Source of the DNA: Pseudomonas chlororaphis
Lineage (GTDB): Bacteria > Pseudomonadota > Gammaproteobacteria > Pseudomonadales > Pseudomonadaceae
Direction of reading: 5' to 3'
NCBI RefSeq assembly: GCF_003731765.1
Contig: NZ_MOAL01000002.1
Coordinates: 706,525-770,524, forward strand
DNA: 64,000 nucleotides
In this document: positions 39,304 to 49,333 of the stretch, one piece after another
Numbering within the stretch: the first letter of the stretch is position 1
How the letters are laid out: each line of letters opens with the position of its first letter
Made by a program: the position numbers and the translations under genes
Notes under the pieces: generated by a model
Told to the model about the DNA's origin: nothing
Databases searched by the model: none
Seen by the model: the letters and a program-made list of their open reading frames with translations, nothing else

Positions 39304-39361
39304 AGAACCTCCTGACCATCACAAGCGGGACACGCCCGCGCTTCTCCCAGCCTTGGAGCAA

Positions 39362-39398
39362 CAAAAAAGGCGCGAGTTCAACACTCGCGCCTTTTTCG
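39362..39398 (-). terminator. Rho-independent terminator of the secDF operon
   Basis: An 11-bp stem (AAGGCGCGAGT and its complement) with a 5-base loop is flanked by A6 and T5. Read leftward, it ends in TTTTTTG, 26 bases after the secF stop. Confidence 0.9.
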
Positions 39399-39423
39399 TC
39401 GACAACCGGAGAAGTAATGACCG

Positions 39424-40338
39424 TCAAGGACGCTCGTCGACTTCCTTCTCGGTGCTCACGGTAGGAATCAGATCCTCGCTGTTCAGGTTCAGCCAGATCA
39501 GCACCACGTTGGCGATGTAGATCGACGAGTAGGTACCCGCCAAAACACCGACAAACAGGGCGATGGAGAAGCCCCACAGGTTATCGCCACCGAAGAACAG
39601 CAGCGCAACGATCGCCAGCAGGGTCGAGATCGAGGTAGCCATGGTCCGCAGCAGGGTCTGGGTGGTCGAGATATTGATGTTCTCGATCAAGCTGGCCTTG
39701 CGCAGTACACGGAAGTTCTCACGCACCCGGTCGAACACCACGATGGTGTCGTTGAGGGAGTAACCGATGATCGCCAGCACCGCCGCCAATACCGTCAGGT
39801 CGAAGGTGATCTGGAAGAACGAGAGGATACCCACCGTTACGATCACGTCGTGAATCAGCGAGACAATAGCCCCCACCGCGAACTTCCACTGGAAGCGGAA
39901 CGCCAGGTAAATCAGGATGCCGCCCAGCGCCATAAGCATGCCGAGGCCGCCTTGGTCGCGCAGCTCTTCACCCACCTGCGGACCGACGAACTCGACGCGC
40001 TTAACCTGCGCCGGGTTGTCACCGCCGACCTTCTGCAAGGCCTCGGCCACCTGGTGACCCAGTTGCGGGTCTTCGCCAGGCATGCGCACCAGCAGATCGG
40101 TGGTGGCACCGAAGCTCTGCACGATAGCTTCGTGATAGCCGGCCTTCACCAGCTCGCTGCGCACCAGGGTGACGTCGGCCGGCTTCTCGTAGGTCAGCTC
40201 GATGAGCGTACCGCCGGTGAAGTCCAGGCCGTAGTTCAGCCCCTTGTGGAACCAGCTGAACAAGGCCAGCAGGGTAAGAAACACAGTGACGCCGAACGCG
40301 AAGTTGCGCACGCCCATGAAGTTGATAGTACGTAACAT
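39424..40338 (-). CDS. secF: Protein translocase subunit SecF
   Basis: Inner-membrane partner of SecD that uses the proton gradient to pull proteins through SecYEG. It has 304 residues and six membrane helices with a periplasmic loop after helix 1. Family motifs are GLDFTGGTLIEL, GYSLNDTIVVFDRVREN and TLLRTMATSISTLLA. It starts 9 bases after secD ends. Confidence 0.97.
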   Translation of the reverse strand: MLRTINFMGVRNFAFGVTVFLTLLALFSWFHKGLNYGLDFTGGTLIELTYEKPADVTLVRSELVKAGYHEAIVQSFGATTDLLVRMPGEDPQLGHQVAEALQKVGGDNPAQVKRVEFVGPQVGEELRDQGGLGMLMALGGILIYLAFRFQWKFAVGAIVSLIHDVIVTVGILSFFQITFDLTVLAAVLAIIGYSLNDTIVVFDRVRENFRVLRKASLIENINISTTQTLLRTMATSISTLLAIVALLFFGGDNLWGFSIALFVGVLAGTYSSIYIANVVLIWLNLNSEDLIPTVSTEKEVDERP

Positions 40339-40347
40339 GGCAGCCCC

Positions 40348-42216
40348 TTAAATCCACAACTTCTTGAAGTCACGACCGCCGAAGATCAGGTTGACCATCG
40401 CACGGGTCAGCCAGATGGCCGTGAACATCGAGGTAAAGATCCCGAGGGACATGGTCACCGCGAACCCTTTGACCGGGCCGGTGCCCATGGCAAAGAGGAT
40501 CCCGCCCACCAGCAGAGTGGTCAGGTTGGAGTCGAGAATCGCGGTGAATGCCCGGCCGAAGCCTTCGTTGATTGCCCGCTGCACGCTCATGCCAGCAGCG
40601 ATCTCTTCACGTATCCGCGAGAAGATCAGCACGTTGGCGTCCACCGCCATACCCATGGTCAAGACGATACCGGCGATGCCTGGCAGGGTCAGTGTTGCCC
40701 CCAGCAGCGACATCAGGGCCAGCAGCAACACCATGTTCAACGCCAGCGCCACGGTGGCGATCACGCCGAAGAAGCGGTAGATGGCGATGATGAACAGCGA
40801 CACGAACAGCATGCCCCACAGCGACGCATCGATACCCTTGGTGATGTTGTCAGCACCCAGGCTCGGACCGATTGTGCGCTCTTCAGCGAAGTACATCGGC
40901 GCCGCCAGACCACCGGCACGCAGCAGCAGCGCCAGCTCGGAGGACTCGCCCTGGCCATTCAGACCGGTAATCCGGAACTGGCTGCCCAGCGGAGACTGGA
41001 TGGTCGCCAGGCTGATGATTTTTTTCTCTTCCTTGAAGCTTTGCACCGCGACGTCTTTTTCGACGCCGTTGACCATTTGCTTGGCGTAGGTGGTGATCGG
41101 CTTCTGCTCGATGAAGATCACCGCCATGCTGCGGCCGACGTTGCTGCGAGTCGAACGACTCATCAGCTCACCACCGTGACCATCAAGCTTGATGTTCACC
41201 TGTGGACGGCCGTGCTCGTCGTAGCCCGCCTGGGCGTCGGTCACCTGGTCACCGGTGATGATCAGGCCACGCTCGATCTGCGCCGAAGGACGGTTGCCTT
41301 CACGGAATTCGAAGGTTTCGGAAGTCGCTTTCGAAGCGCCCGGCTCAGCGGCCAGACGGAACTCAAGGTTGGCCGTCTTACCCAGGATCCGCTTGGCTTC
41401 AGCAGTGTCCTGCACGCCCGGCAGCTCAACCACGATACGGTTGGCACCCTGACGCTGAACCAGAGGCTCGGCAACACCCAGCTCGTTGACGCGGTTACGC
41501 ACCGTGGTCAAGTTCTGCTTGATGGAGTATTCACGGATTTCCGCCAGCTTGGCCGGGGTCATCGTCAGACGCAGCACCGCCTGACCATTGAGGTCGGCCG
41601 GCACGATATCGAAATCGGTGAAGTTCTTGCGAATCAGTGCACGGGCTTGTTCACGGCTGCCTTCATCACTGAAGCCCAGCTGGATCGCACCGTTGAGCTG
41701 CGGCAGGCTGCGATAGCGCAGACGCTCTTTGCGCAGCAGGCTCTTGACGTCGCCTTCGTAGACTTTCAGGCGTGCGTCGAGGGCTTTTTCCATGTCCACT
41801 TCCAGCAGGAAGTGCACACCACCCGACAAGTCCAGACCCAGTTTCATCGGATGCGCACCGAGGTTACGCAGCCACTGTGGTGTGGTTTGTGCCAGGTTCA
41901 AGGCTACAACATAATCGTCGCCCATGACCTTGCGTACAACGTCCTTGGCCGGCAGCTGGTCTTCCTGTTTGGTCAGACGCAGCAAGCCGCCCTTGCCATT
42001 GGCAGCAATCGAGGAAGCCTTGACGTTAATACCGGCATCGGCAAGCGCTTTGCTCGCACGATCCAGGTCCGCCTGGGTGACCTGCAATGCCGTGCTGGCA
42101 CCGCTGACCTGAATCGCCGGGTCATCCGGGTATAGATTGGGAGCGGAATAAATAGAACCGATCGCCAGCACCGCCAGGATCAGTAGGTATTTCCACAGAG
42201 GGTATTTGTTCAGCAT
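40348..42216 (-). CDS. secD: Protein translocase subunit SecD
   Basis: Partner of SecF in protein export. It has 622 residues from the ATG at 42216; a GTG three bases earlier is also in frame. A short N-terminal helix, large periplasmic P1 domain (LGLDLSGGVHFLLEVDM near its start) and five C-terminal helices with VLTMGMAVDANVLIFSRIREE are present. It lies 62 bases after yajC. Confidence 0.97.
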   Translation of the reverse strand: MLNKYPLWKYLLILAVLAIGSIYSAPNLYPDDPAIQVSGASTALQVTQADLDRASKALADAGINVKASSIAANGKGGLLRLTKQEDQLPAKDVVRKVMGDDYVVALNLAQTTPQWLRNLGAHPMKLGLDLSGGVHFLLEVDMEKALDARLKVYEGDVKSLLRKERLRYRSLPQLNGAIQLGFSDEGSREQARALIRKNFTDFDIVPADLNGQAVLRLTMTPAKLAEIREYSIKQNLTTVRNRVNELGVAEPLVQRQGANRIVVELPGVQDTAEAKRILGKTANLEFRLAAEPGASKATSETFEFREGNRPSAQIERGLIITGDQVTDAQAGYDEHGRPQVNIKLDGHGGELMSRSTRSNVGRSMAVIFIEQKPITTYAKQMVNGVEKDVAVQSFKEEKKIISLATIQSPLGSQFRITGLNGQGESSELALLLRAGGLAAPMYFAEERTIGPSLGADNITKGIDASLWGMLFVSLFIIAIYRFFGVIATVALALNMVLLLALMSLLGATLTLPGIAGIVLTMGMAVDANVLIFSRIREEIAAGMSVQRAINEGFGRAFTAILDSNLTTLLVGGILFAMGTGPVKGFAVTMSLGIFTSMFTAIWLTRAMVNLIFGGRDFKKLWI

Positions 42217-42278
42217 CACGCCGCCCGCTTATGACGCGGGGCGCCTTGCGCGCCCCGTCGATTGGTAAAAGATGAAAC

Positions 42279-42617
42279 TTAGATCGCTTTCAGCGTGCCT
42301 TTTGGCAGCGTGGCGGCAATGGCGCCTTTCTGGAACTTCAGCTCTACGGAGTCCGATACTTCCAGAACCACGAAGTCGTCGGTCACTTTGTTGATCTTGC
42401 CGGCGATACCACCGGTGGTCACAACTTCGTCGCCTTTCTGCAAGCTGCCCAGCAGGTTCTTCTGCTCTTTAGCGCGCTTGGCCTGTGGACGCCAGATCAT
42501 CAGATAGAAGATGACCAGGAAGCCGACCAGGAAAATCCACTCGAAACCAGTGCCAGCAGGACCGGCAGCAGCAGGTGCAGCGGCGTCCGCATACGCGGCA
42601 GGGATCAAAAAGCTCAT
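42279..42617 (-). CDS. yajC: Sec translocon accessory protein YajC
   Basis: Small inner-membrane protein bound to SecDF. It has 112 residues: one membrane helix (WIFLVGFLVIFYLMIWRPQ, about residues 28-46), then the conserved RPQxKRxKE segment and a soluble domain (LQKGDEVVTTGGIAGKI). The gene order tgt-yajC-secD-secF is the usual one. Confidence 0.97.
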   Translation of the reverse strand: MSFLIPAAYADAAAPAAAGPAGTGFEWIFLVGFLVIFYLMIWRPQAKRAKEQKNLLGSLQKGDEVVTTGGIAGKINKVTDDFVVLEVSDSVELKFQKGAIAATLPKGTLKAI

Positions 42618-42664
42618 TTATCACTCCGATAATTGCAAAATTAGTGGCTTAACGTCTTTAGTAC

Positions 42665-44844
<2,180 letters not shown>

Positions 44845-44910
44845 GATGGGGTTCGTCTAGCAGGGCCGGAAAGTTTAGCGGAATAAGTGAAAATTGACCA
44901 TGAAAGTCGA

Positions 44911-44939
44911 TTGACCAACGGCAACCTCATCTCTATACT
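44911..44939 (+). promoter_or_regulatory. sigma-70 promoter of tRNA-Leu
   Basis: A TTGACC -35 box (44911-44916) and a TATACT -10 box (44934-44939) are 17 bases apart. The -10 box ends 13 bases before the tRNA. Confidence 0.85.
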
Positions 44940-44952
44940 TCGCCGCCATTGA

Positions 44953-45037
44953 GCCCTGATGGCGGAATTGGTAGACGCGGCGGATTCAAAATCCGTTTTC
45001 GCAAGAAGTGGGAGTTCGAGTCTCCCTCGGGGCACCA
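44953..45037 (+). tRNA. tRNA-Leu(CAA)
   Basis: An 85-base class II tRNA with encoded CCA. The acceptor GCCCTGA pairs with TCGGGGC; the anticodon loop TTCAAAA gives anticodon CAA, reading UUG. A long variable arm follows (TTTTCGCAAGAAGT). The 3' end is the integration site of the downstream island, and the gene remains intact. Confidence 0.96.
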
Positions 45038-45038
45038 A
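45017..45038 (+). other. attL: left attachment site of the island, in the tRNA 3' end
   Basis: CGAGTCTCCCTCGGG (45017-45031) recurs exactly at 63146-63160, followed in both places by a CACCAA segment. The right copy lacks one G. The integrase gene starts 165 bases to the right, as expected for a tRNA-integrating element. Confidence 0.85.
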
Positions 45039-45080
45039 ACAGCAGTATCTGAGAGTCTCCAACAGCCTCTCAGACCCAAA

Positions 45081-45108
45081 GAAACCGGCCACTTGGCCGG
45101 TTTTTTTG
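45081..45108 (+). terminator. Terminator of tRNA-Leu
   Basis: The stem AAACCGGCC with complement GGCCGGTTT and a 4-base loop runs into TTTTTTT. A further 8-bp hairpin (45048-45074, TCTGAGAG and complement) lies between the tRNA and this terminator. Confidence 0.92.
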
Positions 45109-45143
45109 TGCCTATCTATCTACCCCAGTCTCCCCCTATCCGT

Positions 45144-45198
45144 TGTATCCCTGTATCCCTGCTTGTATCCTGAGAAAAATACCGAACTTTGGGATACA
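45144..45198. repeat. TGTATCCC repeats: putative integrase arm-type sites, left end
   Basis: Direct copies of TGTATCC(C/T) lie at 45144, 45152 and 45164, and an inverted copy GGGATACA at 45191-45198, just before the integrase start. Two more copies are at the right end of the island. Placement between attL and the integrase fits arm sites, and binding here could also control the integrase promoter. Confidence 0.55.
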
Positions 45199-45201
45199 AG
45201 G

Positions 45202-46443
45202 ATGAAGCGCGCAGACATCAAGCGCCGCCCTCTCGCTGACACGACACTTGCGGGATTGGAGCCGGAATCAAAGGAGTACCGCGAGCTGGACGGCAGCGGC
45301 CTCTACTTCAGGGTTAAACCTGATGGCGGTAAGTCCTGGCAGCTTCGCTATAAACGTCCGGCGGGCAACTGGGCCTGGATGGGGCTTGGAGGCTATCCGG
45401 AAGTAAGTGGTGCGTTGGCCAGGGACAAAGCTGCCGAACTGCGCAAGGTAGTGAGTAGCGGCGCCGATCCTCTCGAACAGAAGCGATCCGCCAAAGCAGC
45501 CATTGATGCAGCCAAGACACGCACCTTCAGAGCTGCCGCTGATGCCTGGCTCAAGGCAAAAGAAGAGAAGGGCCTTGCCCCTTCCACCCTCAATAAAATC
45601 CGTACCTATCTCGACAAGGACATTCTCCCTGCCTTGGGAGACAAACCTCTCGATGAAATCACTCGCACCGATTGCGCCGAACTCCAAGCCTCTATCGAAG
45701 CCCGAGACGCACACAACGTAGCCGAAAAATGCCGTACCTGGATCAATCAGATTTTCGGGAGAGCCATCGGTTTAGGCCTTACGGAGAACGACCCGGGAAG
45801 CCGTCTTAGGGATATCGCAGCACAAGCCCCTAAGACTCAACAGCACCCGCATTTACTAGAACCAGAGTTAGGTGATTTTCTTACTGCACTGAAGAACACC
45901 CCAAGTAGGCTGACGGCCCGAACCGCTGCTTGGCTTTGCATCTGGACTGCCTCACGACCAGGTATGGTTCGCCTAGCCGAATGGAAAGAGTTCGACCTCG
46001 ACAAAGCAACTTGGACGACACCAGCCGCAAAGATGAAGATGCGTAGAGACTTTGTGTGTCCACTACCACATCAAGCACTTTCAGCCTTAAAAGAACTTCA
46101 TTGCCTGACTGGCCGTAGTCGTTGGCTGTTTCCTGGAGTCGGCGCCAAAAACCCAACCATCAGTGAAAATACGATAAACAAAGTCTTCGCCACCATCGGA
46201 TATAAAGGCCGGCTTGTAGGCCACGGTACTCGGCATACTGCAAGCACATTACTTCGAGAGCATGGCTGGCCCAAAGAACATGTTGAAGCCCAACTAGCCC
46301 ATAAAGAGGAAGGAATTTCAGGGGTGTACAACAAGGCTCAATATCTTGAGCACCGCATAACAATGATGCAGTGGTACGCCGACTACCTAGACGCCCTAGA
46401 GCGAGGGAACGTTGTTCAGGGACAGTTCGGTAAAGCCCAATGA
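45202..46443 (+). CDS. int: P4-type tyrosine integrase
   Basis: Site-specific recombinase of the island. The ATG at 45202 gives MKRADIKRRPLADTTLAG and 413 residues; the longer frame begins inside the tRNA and is rejected. The N-terminal DUF4102-like domain (GSGLYFRVKPDGGKSWQLRY) is followed by a core-binding domain and a catalytic domain with the arginine in WTASRPGMVRL, HGTRHTAS (His-x-x-Arg), a histidine in LAHKEE, and the tyrosine nucleophile in GVYNKAQY. All active-site residues are present, so it should work. Confidence 0.95.
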   Translation: MKRADIKRRPLADTTLAGLEPESKEYRELDGSGLYFRVKPDGGKSWQLRYKRPAGNWAWMGLGGYPEVSGALARDKAAELRKVVSSGADPLEQKRSAKAAIDAAKTRTFRAAADAWLKAKEEKGLAPSTLNKIRTYLDKDILPALGDKPLDEITRTDCAELQASIEARDAHNVAEKCRTWINQIFGRAIGLGLTENDPGSRLRDIAAQAPKTQQHPHLLEPELGDFLTALKNTPSRLTARTAAWLCIWTASRPGMVRLAEWKEFDLDKATWTTPAAKMKMRRDFVCPLPHQALSALKELHCLTGRSRWLFPGVGAKNPTISENTINKVFATIGYKGRLVGHGTRHTASTLLREHGWPKEHVEAQLAHKEEGISGVYNKAQYLEHRITMMQWYADYLDALERGNVVQGQFGKAQ

Positions 46444-46473
46444 AGGTGACTACCCTACCCCTACTCAAAAACA

Positions 46474-46596
46474 GTGTTACGCGTGTTACTCGTGTAACGA
46501 CAATTCTCAAGCAATTGAAATCATTGGGATTTTTCAACGTCACACGCTATACCCCATATCCGTACACCCTGTGTAACGCGGCCTTAGCGTGTAACG
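46474..46596. repeat. Left iteron cluster (GTGTTAC/GTGTAACG)
   Basis: Copies of a GTGTTAC or GTGTAACG word lie at 46474, 46483, 46492, 46571 and 46589; the same word, inverted, recurs at the right end (61837-61844, 61855-61862, 61952-61959). A 93-codon frame over this stretch reads VTRVTRVT only because of the iterons and is not called a gene. Words repeated at both ends resemble the ori and crr of phage P4. Confidence 0.6.
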
Positions 46597-46733
46597 TAAA
46601 AACGCCCCCCACCCCACTGATGGCGGGCTTTCGTTTCGAGTTCGAGCTATTCGCACCCGTGGCTCGCTGGACACGCTTGCTGAATCAAGGGCGTGGGAAT
46701 GGGCAAAGGTGTACGGGTTAAGAGTTAATCACC

Positions 46734-47582
46734 ATGACAATAAATGAGTTAGCTCAAGGACCTCAGATACAACCATCGACAGGCCTGATCGAGTATCTAT
46801 CCGCACAACCGCTCTATGCCCTATGCAGTGATCAGATCCTGCACGCGTGCCAACTGATCGACCGCTGCTGCTTACGCATCCAGACGGACGATATCAACAG
46901 CGACCTCAACACCCTGTGCATCAAGGTGACGCAGCTCGAAGAGACCATTTCCCAATACGCAATGACCGGCCCTTATGAACGCCTGGCCGACCTCGTTCGT
47001 CAATTCAGCGGCTGCTACCTTGCAACAGACGATCAGACGCATGCGGCGTACATCATGGCCTGCGCGGTGAAAGCGCTGGAAGTCATGAGCTGCTGGATGC
47101 GAGACGCCGAGCAAGACGCCCTTCCCAAAGGGTTGGAGATGACATCGTGGCCGTGGGACTTATATTGCGACTTTTTAGAGCGCCAGGTTAACGAGCATGA
47201 CCGCATTGAAGCCCTAGAGTTGTACGTGGTTTACCTGGAGCCAATCGTTGTTTTGGCTTCACTGAAGCACGATGAATTGAGGCCTTTAGCCGCCAGCGCT
47301 ATCAGAGAGGCAACACGACGCAAGGGCGGCGTTCATAGCGGCCATGACCGGAACCAGGAGATGAGTGCTCGTGATGCAGCCCTGGTCGAAAAGGCACGGA
47401 CTCTTTTGCGTAACGGGATGCCACGGCGGTTTGTCACTACAGCTGTGCACCGCTGGCTTGAACAGCAAGTCGCGAAACCACCCAAGGATCGGCTCAAATG
47501 GATAGCCCTTGAGACCGATAAAGCACTCACACGCAAACGCGTGGAAGCCATCCTTAAACATCACCAGGTGTTGTTAACCTAA
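46734..47582 (+). CDS. Island protein of unknown function
   Basis: A protein of 282 residues with no recognised motif. The sequence is mostly helical; a conserved-looking middle (YIMACAVKALEVMSCWMRDA) and a basic C-terminal part (RKGGVHSGHDRN..., VHRWLEQQVAKPPKDRLKW) are suggestive of nucleic-acid or protein binding. The gene stands alone between the integrase and alpA. Similar solitary genes next to integrases are common in P4-like elements of Pseudomonas, but I cannot name a family. Confidence 0.7.
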   Translation: MTINELAQGPQIQPSTGLIEYLSAQPLYALCSDQILHACQLIDRCCLRIQTDDINSDLNTLCIKVTQLEETISQYAMTGPYERLADLVRQFSGCYLATDDQTHAAYIMACAVKALEVMSCWMRDAEQDALPKGLEMTSWPWDLYCDFLERQVNEHDRIEALELYVVYLEPIVVLASLKHDELRPLAASAIREATRRKGGVHSGHDRNQEMSARDAALVEKARTLLRNGMPRRFVTTAVHRWLEQQVAKPPKDRLKWIALETDKALTRKRVEAILKHHQVLLT

Positions 47583-47583
47583 T

Positions 47584-47614
47584 ATTTCAAATGGAAGTGA
47601 ACTCCTTTTGAAAT
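47584..47614. promoter_or_regulatory. Inverted repeat upstream of alpA
   Basis: ATTTCAAA (47584-47591) and its exact complement (47607-47614) are 15 bases apart, about 55 bases before alpA. A related perfect palindrome, AATTTCAACGTTGAAATT, occurs at 62378-62395. A shared operator is possible. Confidence 0.4.
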
Positions 47615-47668
47615 TTCATCGCCTAGATCATTGCTCTCGTCAGTCCAAACCTATCGAGAGCAATACCT

Positions 47669-47950
47669 ATGAGTACCTCTGTAACCGAGATTTCCCGCAA
47701 AGCACCTGCCAACTCTCCCTCGCTGTTTGATGCCGCCTCGACCCTGATCCGCATGCGCGAGGTTGAAGGCATCGTGGGCATGAAGCGCTCGACCATCTAC
47801 AAGCTCATGCAGCGTCCCGACTGCGGCTTTCCCCAGCCCGTCAAACTCAGCAACAGCAACGCCCGTGGCGCTCCCGTGGCCTGGGTGCTTTCTGAAGTTC
47901 AAGCGTGGGCACGCAGCCGCATCGAGGCCCGTGATCAGGTGGCCGCATGA
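47669..47950 (+). CDS. alpA: AlpA-family regulator (excisionase-like)
   Basis: A DNA-binding protein of 93 residues with a MerR-type winged helix (LIRMREVEGIVGMKRSTIYK) and the family segment FPQPVKLS plus VAWVLSEVQAWARSRI. In CP4-57 and P4-like elements AlpA activates the integrase or drives excision and replication genes. It is coupled to the next small gene by an ATGA overlap. Confidence 0.9.
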   Translation: MSTSVTEISRKAPANSPSLFDAASTLIRMREVEGIVGMKRSTIYKLMQRPDCGFPQPVKLSNSNARGAPVAWVLSEVQAWARSRIEARDQVAA

Positions 47951-48252
47951 ATCGCGAGATTGCCCAAAACGCCAAGATGCATCCCTTCTCCAAACTGCGC
48001 CAGATCGGCTTCTCGCAACGCCTCATGCAGCGCCTCGAGCGCTACCGCAGCCAGCAGGAAAAACAGGGCCGAGTAGTCAGCGTATTGAGCTGGGACGACG
48101 GCACCTGGTGCGCCCTCTCACTTCACTGCGAAGAGTTCGGGATGGTGATCGTCGATGAAGGCCAGCAGATCGACGCCTACGAAGACGCTCGCTCCTGCAT
48201 CGATGGCGACTTCCTTCCGCTGCTGTCCCTGCGCTGGGAAATCCATGCCTGA
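47947..48252 (+). CDS. Small island protein coupled to alpA
   Basis: A protein of 101 residues with an N-terminal basic helix (FSQRLMQRLERYRSQQEKQG) and an acidic C-terminal half (VIVDEGQQIDAYEDARSCID). Its ATG overlaps the alpA stop, so the two are made together. The function is unknown; a partner or modulator of AlpA is plausible. Confidence 0.75.
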   Translation: MNREIAQNAKMHPFSKLRQIGFSQRLMQRLERYRSQQEKQGRVVSVLSWDDGTWCALSLHCEEFGMVIVDEGQQIDAYEDARSCIDGDFLPLLSLRWEIHA

Positions 48253-48300
48253 AACGAAAACGCCCCCGGGGGCAATCCGGAGGCGTTGAGGTCAATCTAC

Positions 48301-48786
48301 ATGCACGAACAATTTATGCCGCACCCGAAAAATCCGCAAGCCATCGGCGCAGTTGCACTTTCAAAAAACGGACGTTACTCTCTGGTCGTCGCTGCAAAAT
48401 CAGCGACCGGGTTTGGCGACCCGGACAGAAAAGGCGCACAGGCGCCCCCATTACGATTGCAGGCGCTTTTTTTGTGCCCGCATTCCCGTTTTATGGTGGC
48501 TGTGCGTGGGAGACCTTCGGGTCTGCCGGGTTCCTTTTCCCCGGTTCGCCAACCTGCGCACAGCTGCCACCCTAATTCGTTTGGCGACGATCAGTGGCAG
48601 CTCCTAGTCAGAAAAGGAGCTACACCCATGCACGCCCTCAATCCGTCCAAAATTCGCGCCGCTGCCCACAGGGCTATGGCTCTCGCCGCTTTACACGCCA
48701 ACTCCAGCCTCGCTACACGCCTCTCCCGTTACAACGCCCACATGACCAAGGCTCGCGCCCTGGAAACCGCAGGGGGTGTCCAATGA
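48301..48786 (+). CDS. ash: Ash-family protein frame
   Basis: A frame of 161 codons matching the layout of ash-family proteins of P4-like elements (VAVRGRPSGLPGSFSPVRQP core). The first ATG at 48301 is used; 48316 is also possible. The middle of the frame coincides with the structured RNA region (48412-48587), and the C-terminal end (MHALNPSKIRAAAHRAMALA) may be translated alone from the ATG at 48628, which has a GGAG site. The stop overlaps the next start as ATGA. Whether full-length protein is made is doubtful. Confidence 0.55.
   Translation: MHEQFMPHPKNPQAIGAVALSKNGRYSLVVAAKSATGFGDPDRKGAQAPPLRLQALFLCPHSRFMVAVRGRPSGLPGSFSPVRQPAHSCHPNSFGDDQWQLLVRKGATPMHALNPSKIRAAAHRAMALAALHANSSLATRLSRYNAHMTKARALETAGGVQ
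48413..48419 (+). promoter_or_regulatory. seqA-like target of the antisense RNA
   Basis: TTGGCGA, within TTTGGCGACCCGG at 48412-48424, is complementary to TCGCCAA at 48546-48552 in the structured RNA; the wider match to CCGGTTCGCCAA is 11 of 12. The same TTGGCGA recurs at 48581-48587. This repeats the seqA-seqB-seqC order of P4. Confidence 0.6.
48440..48473 (+). terminator. Intrinsic terminator inside the control region
   Basis: GCGCC (48442-48446) pairs with GGCGC (48462-48466), followed by seven T residues. It lies between the seqA-like site and the structured RNA, so it could stop transcription before the replication genes, as in P4 immunity. Confidence 0.6.
48495..48571 (+). ncRNA. P4 CI/C4-like antisense RNA candidate
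   Basis: A 77-base segment with a Y-shaped fold. The closing stem pairs GGTGGCTGTGCG (48495-48506) with CGCACA/GCCACC (48557-48571, one 3-base bulge). Inside are the UUCG hairpin AGACC-TTCG-GGTCT (48511-48524) and a CCGGG/CCCGG hairpin (48526-48544), then the unpaired TCGCCAA (48546-48552), which matches the flanking TTGGCGA copies. P4 CI RNA is of similar size and has the same architecture. The identification is by structure and layout only. Confidence 0.68.
48581..48587 (+). promoter_or_regulatory. seqC-like target of the antisense RNA
   Basis: A second TTGGCGA lies 10 bases after the end of the structured RNA and is complementary to its TCGCCAA segment. It precedes the ribosome site of the coupled downstream genes. 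Confidence 0.55.
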
Positions 48787-49067
48787 ACAACCCCCTGAGT
48801 TGCGCCCTGCCCGAAGATCTTCTTTGCGTCAGCCTGAACGCCGAAGCCGGTGTTCCCATTGACGCCATCACCTGCGCTATTACGCGCGCCGATTCCGTGC
48901 TGACGCTGCTCGAGGATCATTTCGAAAACGAATCTTCGCGTCTCGCTAACCACGTCATCGCCGCCATTCTTTGGGACGTTCGCGGCACCCTAGGCCTGAT
49001 CAAGACACTCGCCCTGCACGCTGACGTTACATCCGTACCGCTGGATCAGAAAGGCGGTGCCCAATGA
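48783..49067 (+). CDS. Small island protein, function unknown
   Basis: A protein of 94 residues (MNNPLSCALPEDLLCVSLNA). Its ATG overlaps the ash stop and its stop overlaps the next ATG. It is helical, with a DUF3077-like pattern in DAITCAITRADSVLTLLEDH and NHVIAAILWDVRGTLGLIKT, similar in style to the following protein. The two may be old duplicates. The role is unknown. Confidence 0.75.
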   Translation: MNNPLSCALPEDLLCVSLNAEAGVPIDAITCAITRADSVLTLLEDHFENESSRLANHVIAAILWDVRGTLGLIKTLALHADVTSVPLDQKGGAQ

Positions 49068-49333
49068 ACACTCAGACCACGTTGGGCAGGGCCTCATTTT
49101 TTGACAGCACCAACGGCCAATGCCTCTTTCGAGTCAATGCCGGGGCGTCGATTGAGGATGCACTCGAAACGGTTTCGCTCCTCCAGCACTACGCCAACCA
49201 GTTGACCCTTGATGCGGCCACGAATGACGAAAGCGATCGTTTTAGCTGGCCCGCGTTCTACCTCGGTGAAATGGCCAAGGCGCTGCTCGATGACGTGAAC
49301 GACTCGCTGTTTGTGAAGAGGGCCAAGCCATGA
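49064..49333 (+). CDS. DUF3077-like small island protein
   Basis: A protein of 89 residues with FRVNAGASIEDALETVSLLQ and YLGEMAKALLDDVNDSL, a pattern shared by small Pseudomonas proteins placed under DUF3077. It is coupled by ATGA overlaps both to the gene before it and to the primase-helicase after it. The function is unknown; its place suggests a helper or regulator of replication. Confidence 0.78.
   Translation: MNTQTTLGRASFFDSTNGQCLFRVNAGASIEDALETVSLLQHYANQLTLDAATNDESDRFSWPAFYLGEMAKALLDDVNDSLFVKRAKP

Noticed and set aside
46440..46721. 93-codon frame overlapping the integrase stop
   Set aside because: Its VTRVTRVT stretch is created by DNA iterons, and the rest resembles no protein; treated as part of the repeat region.
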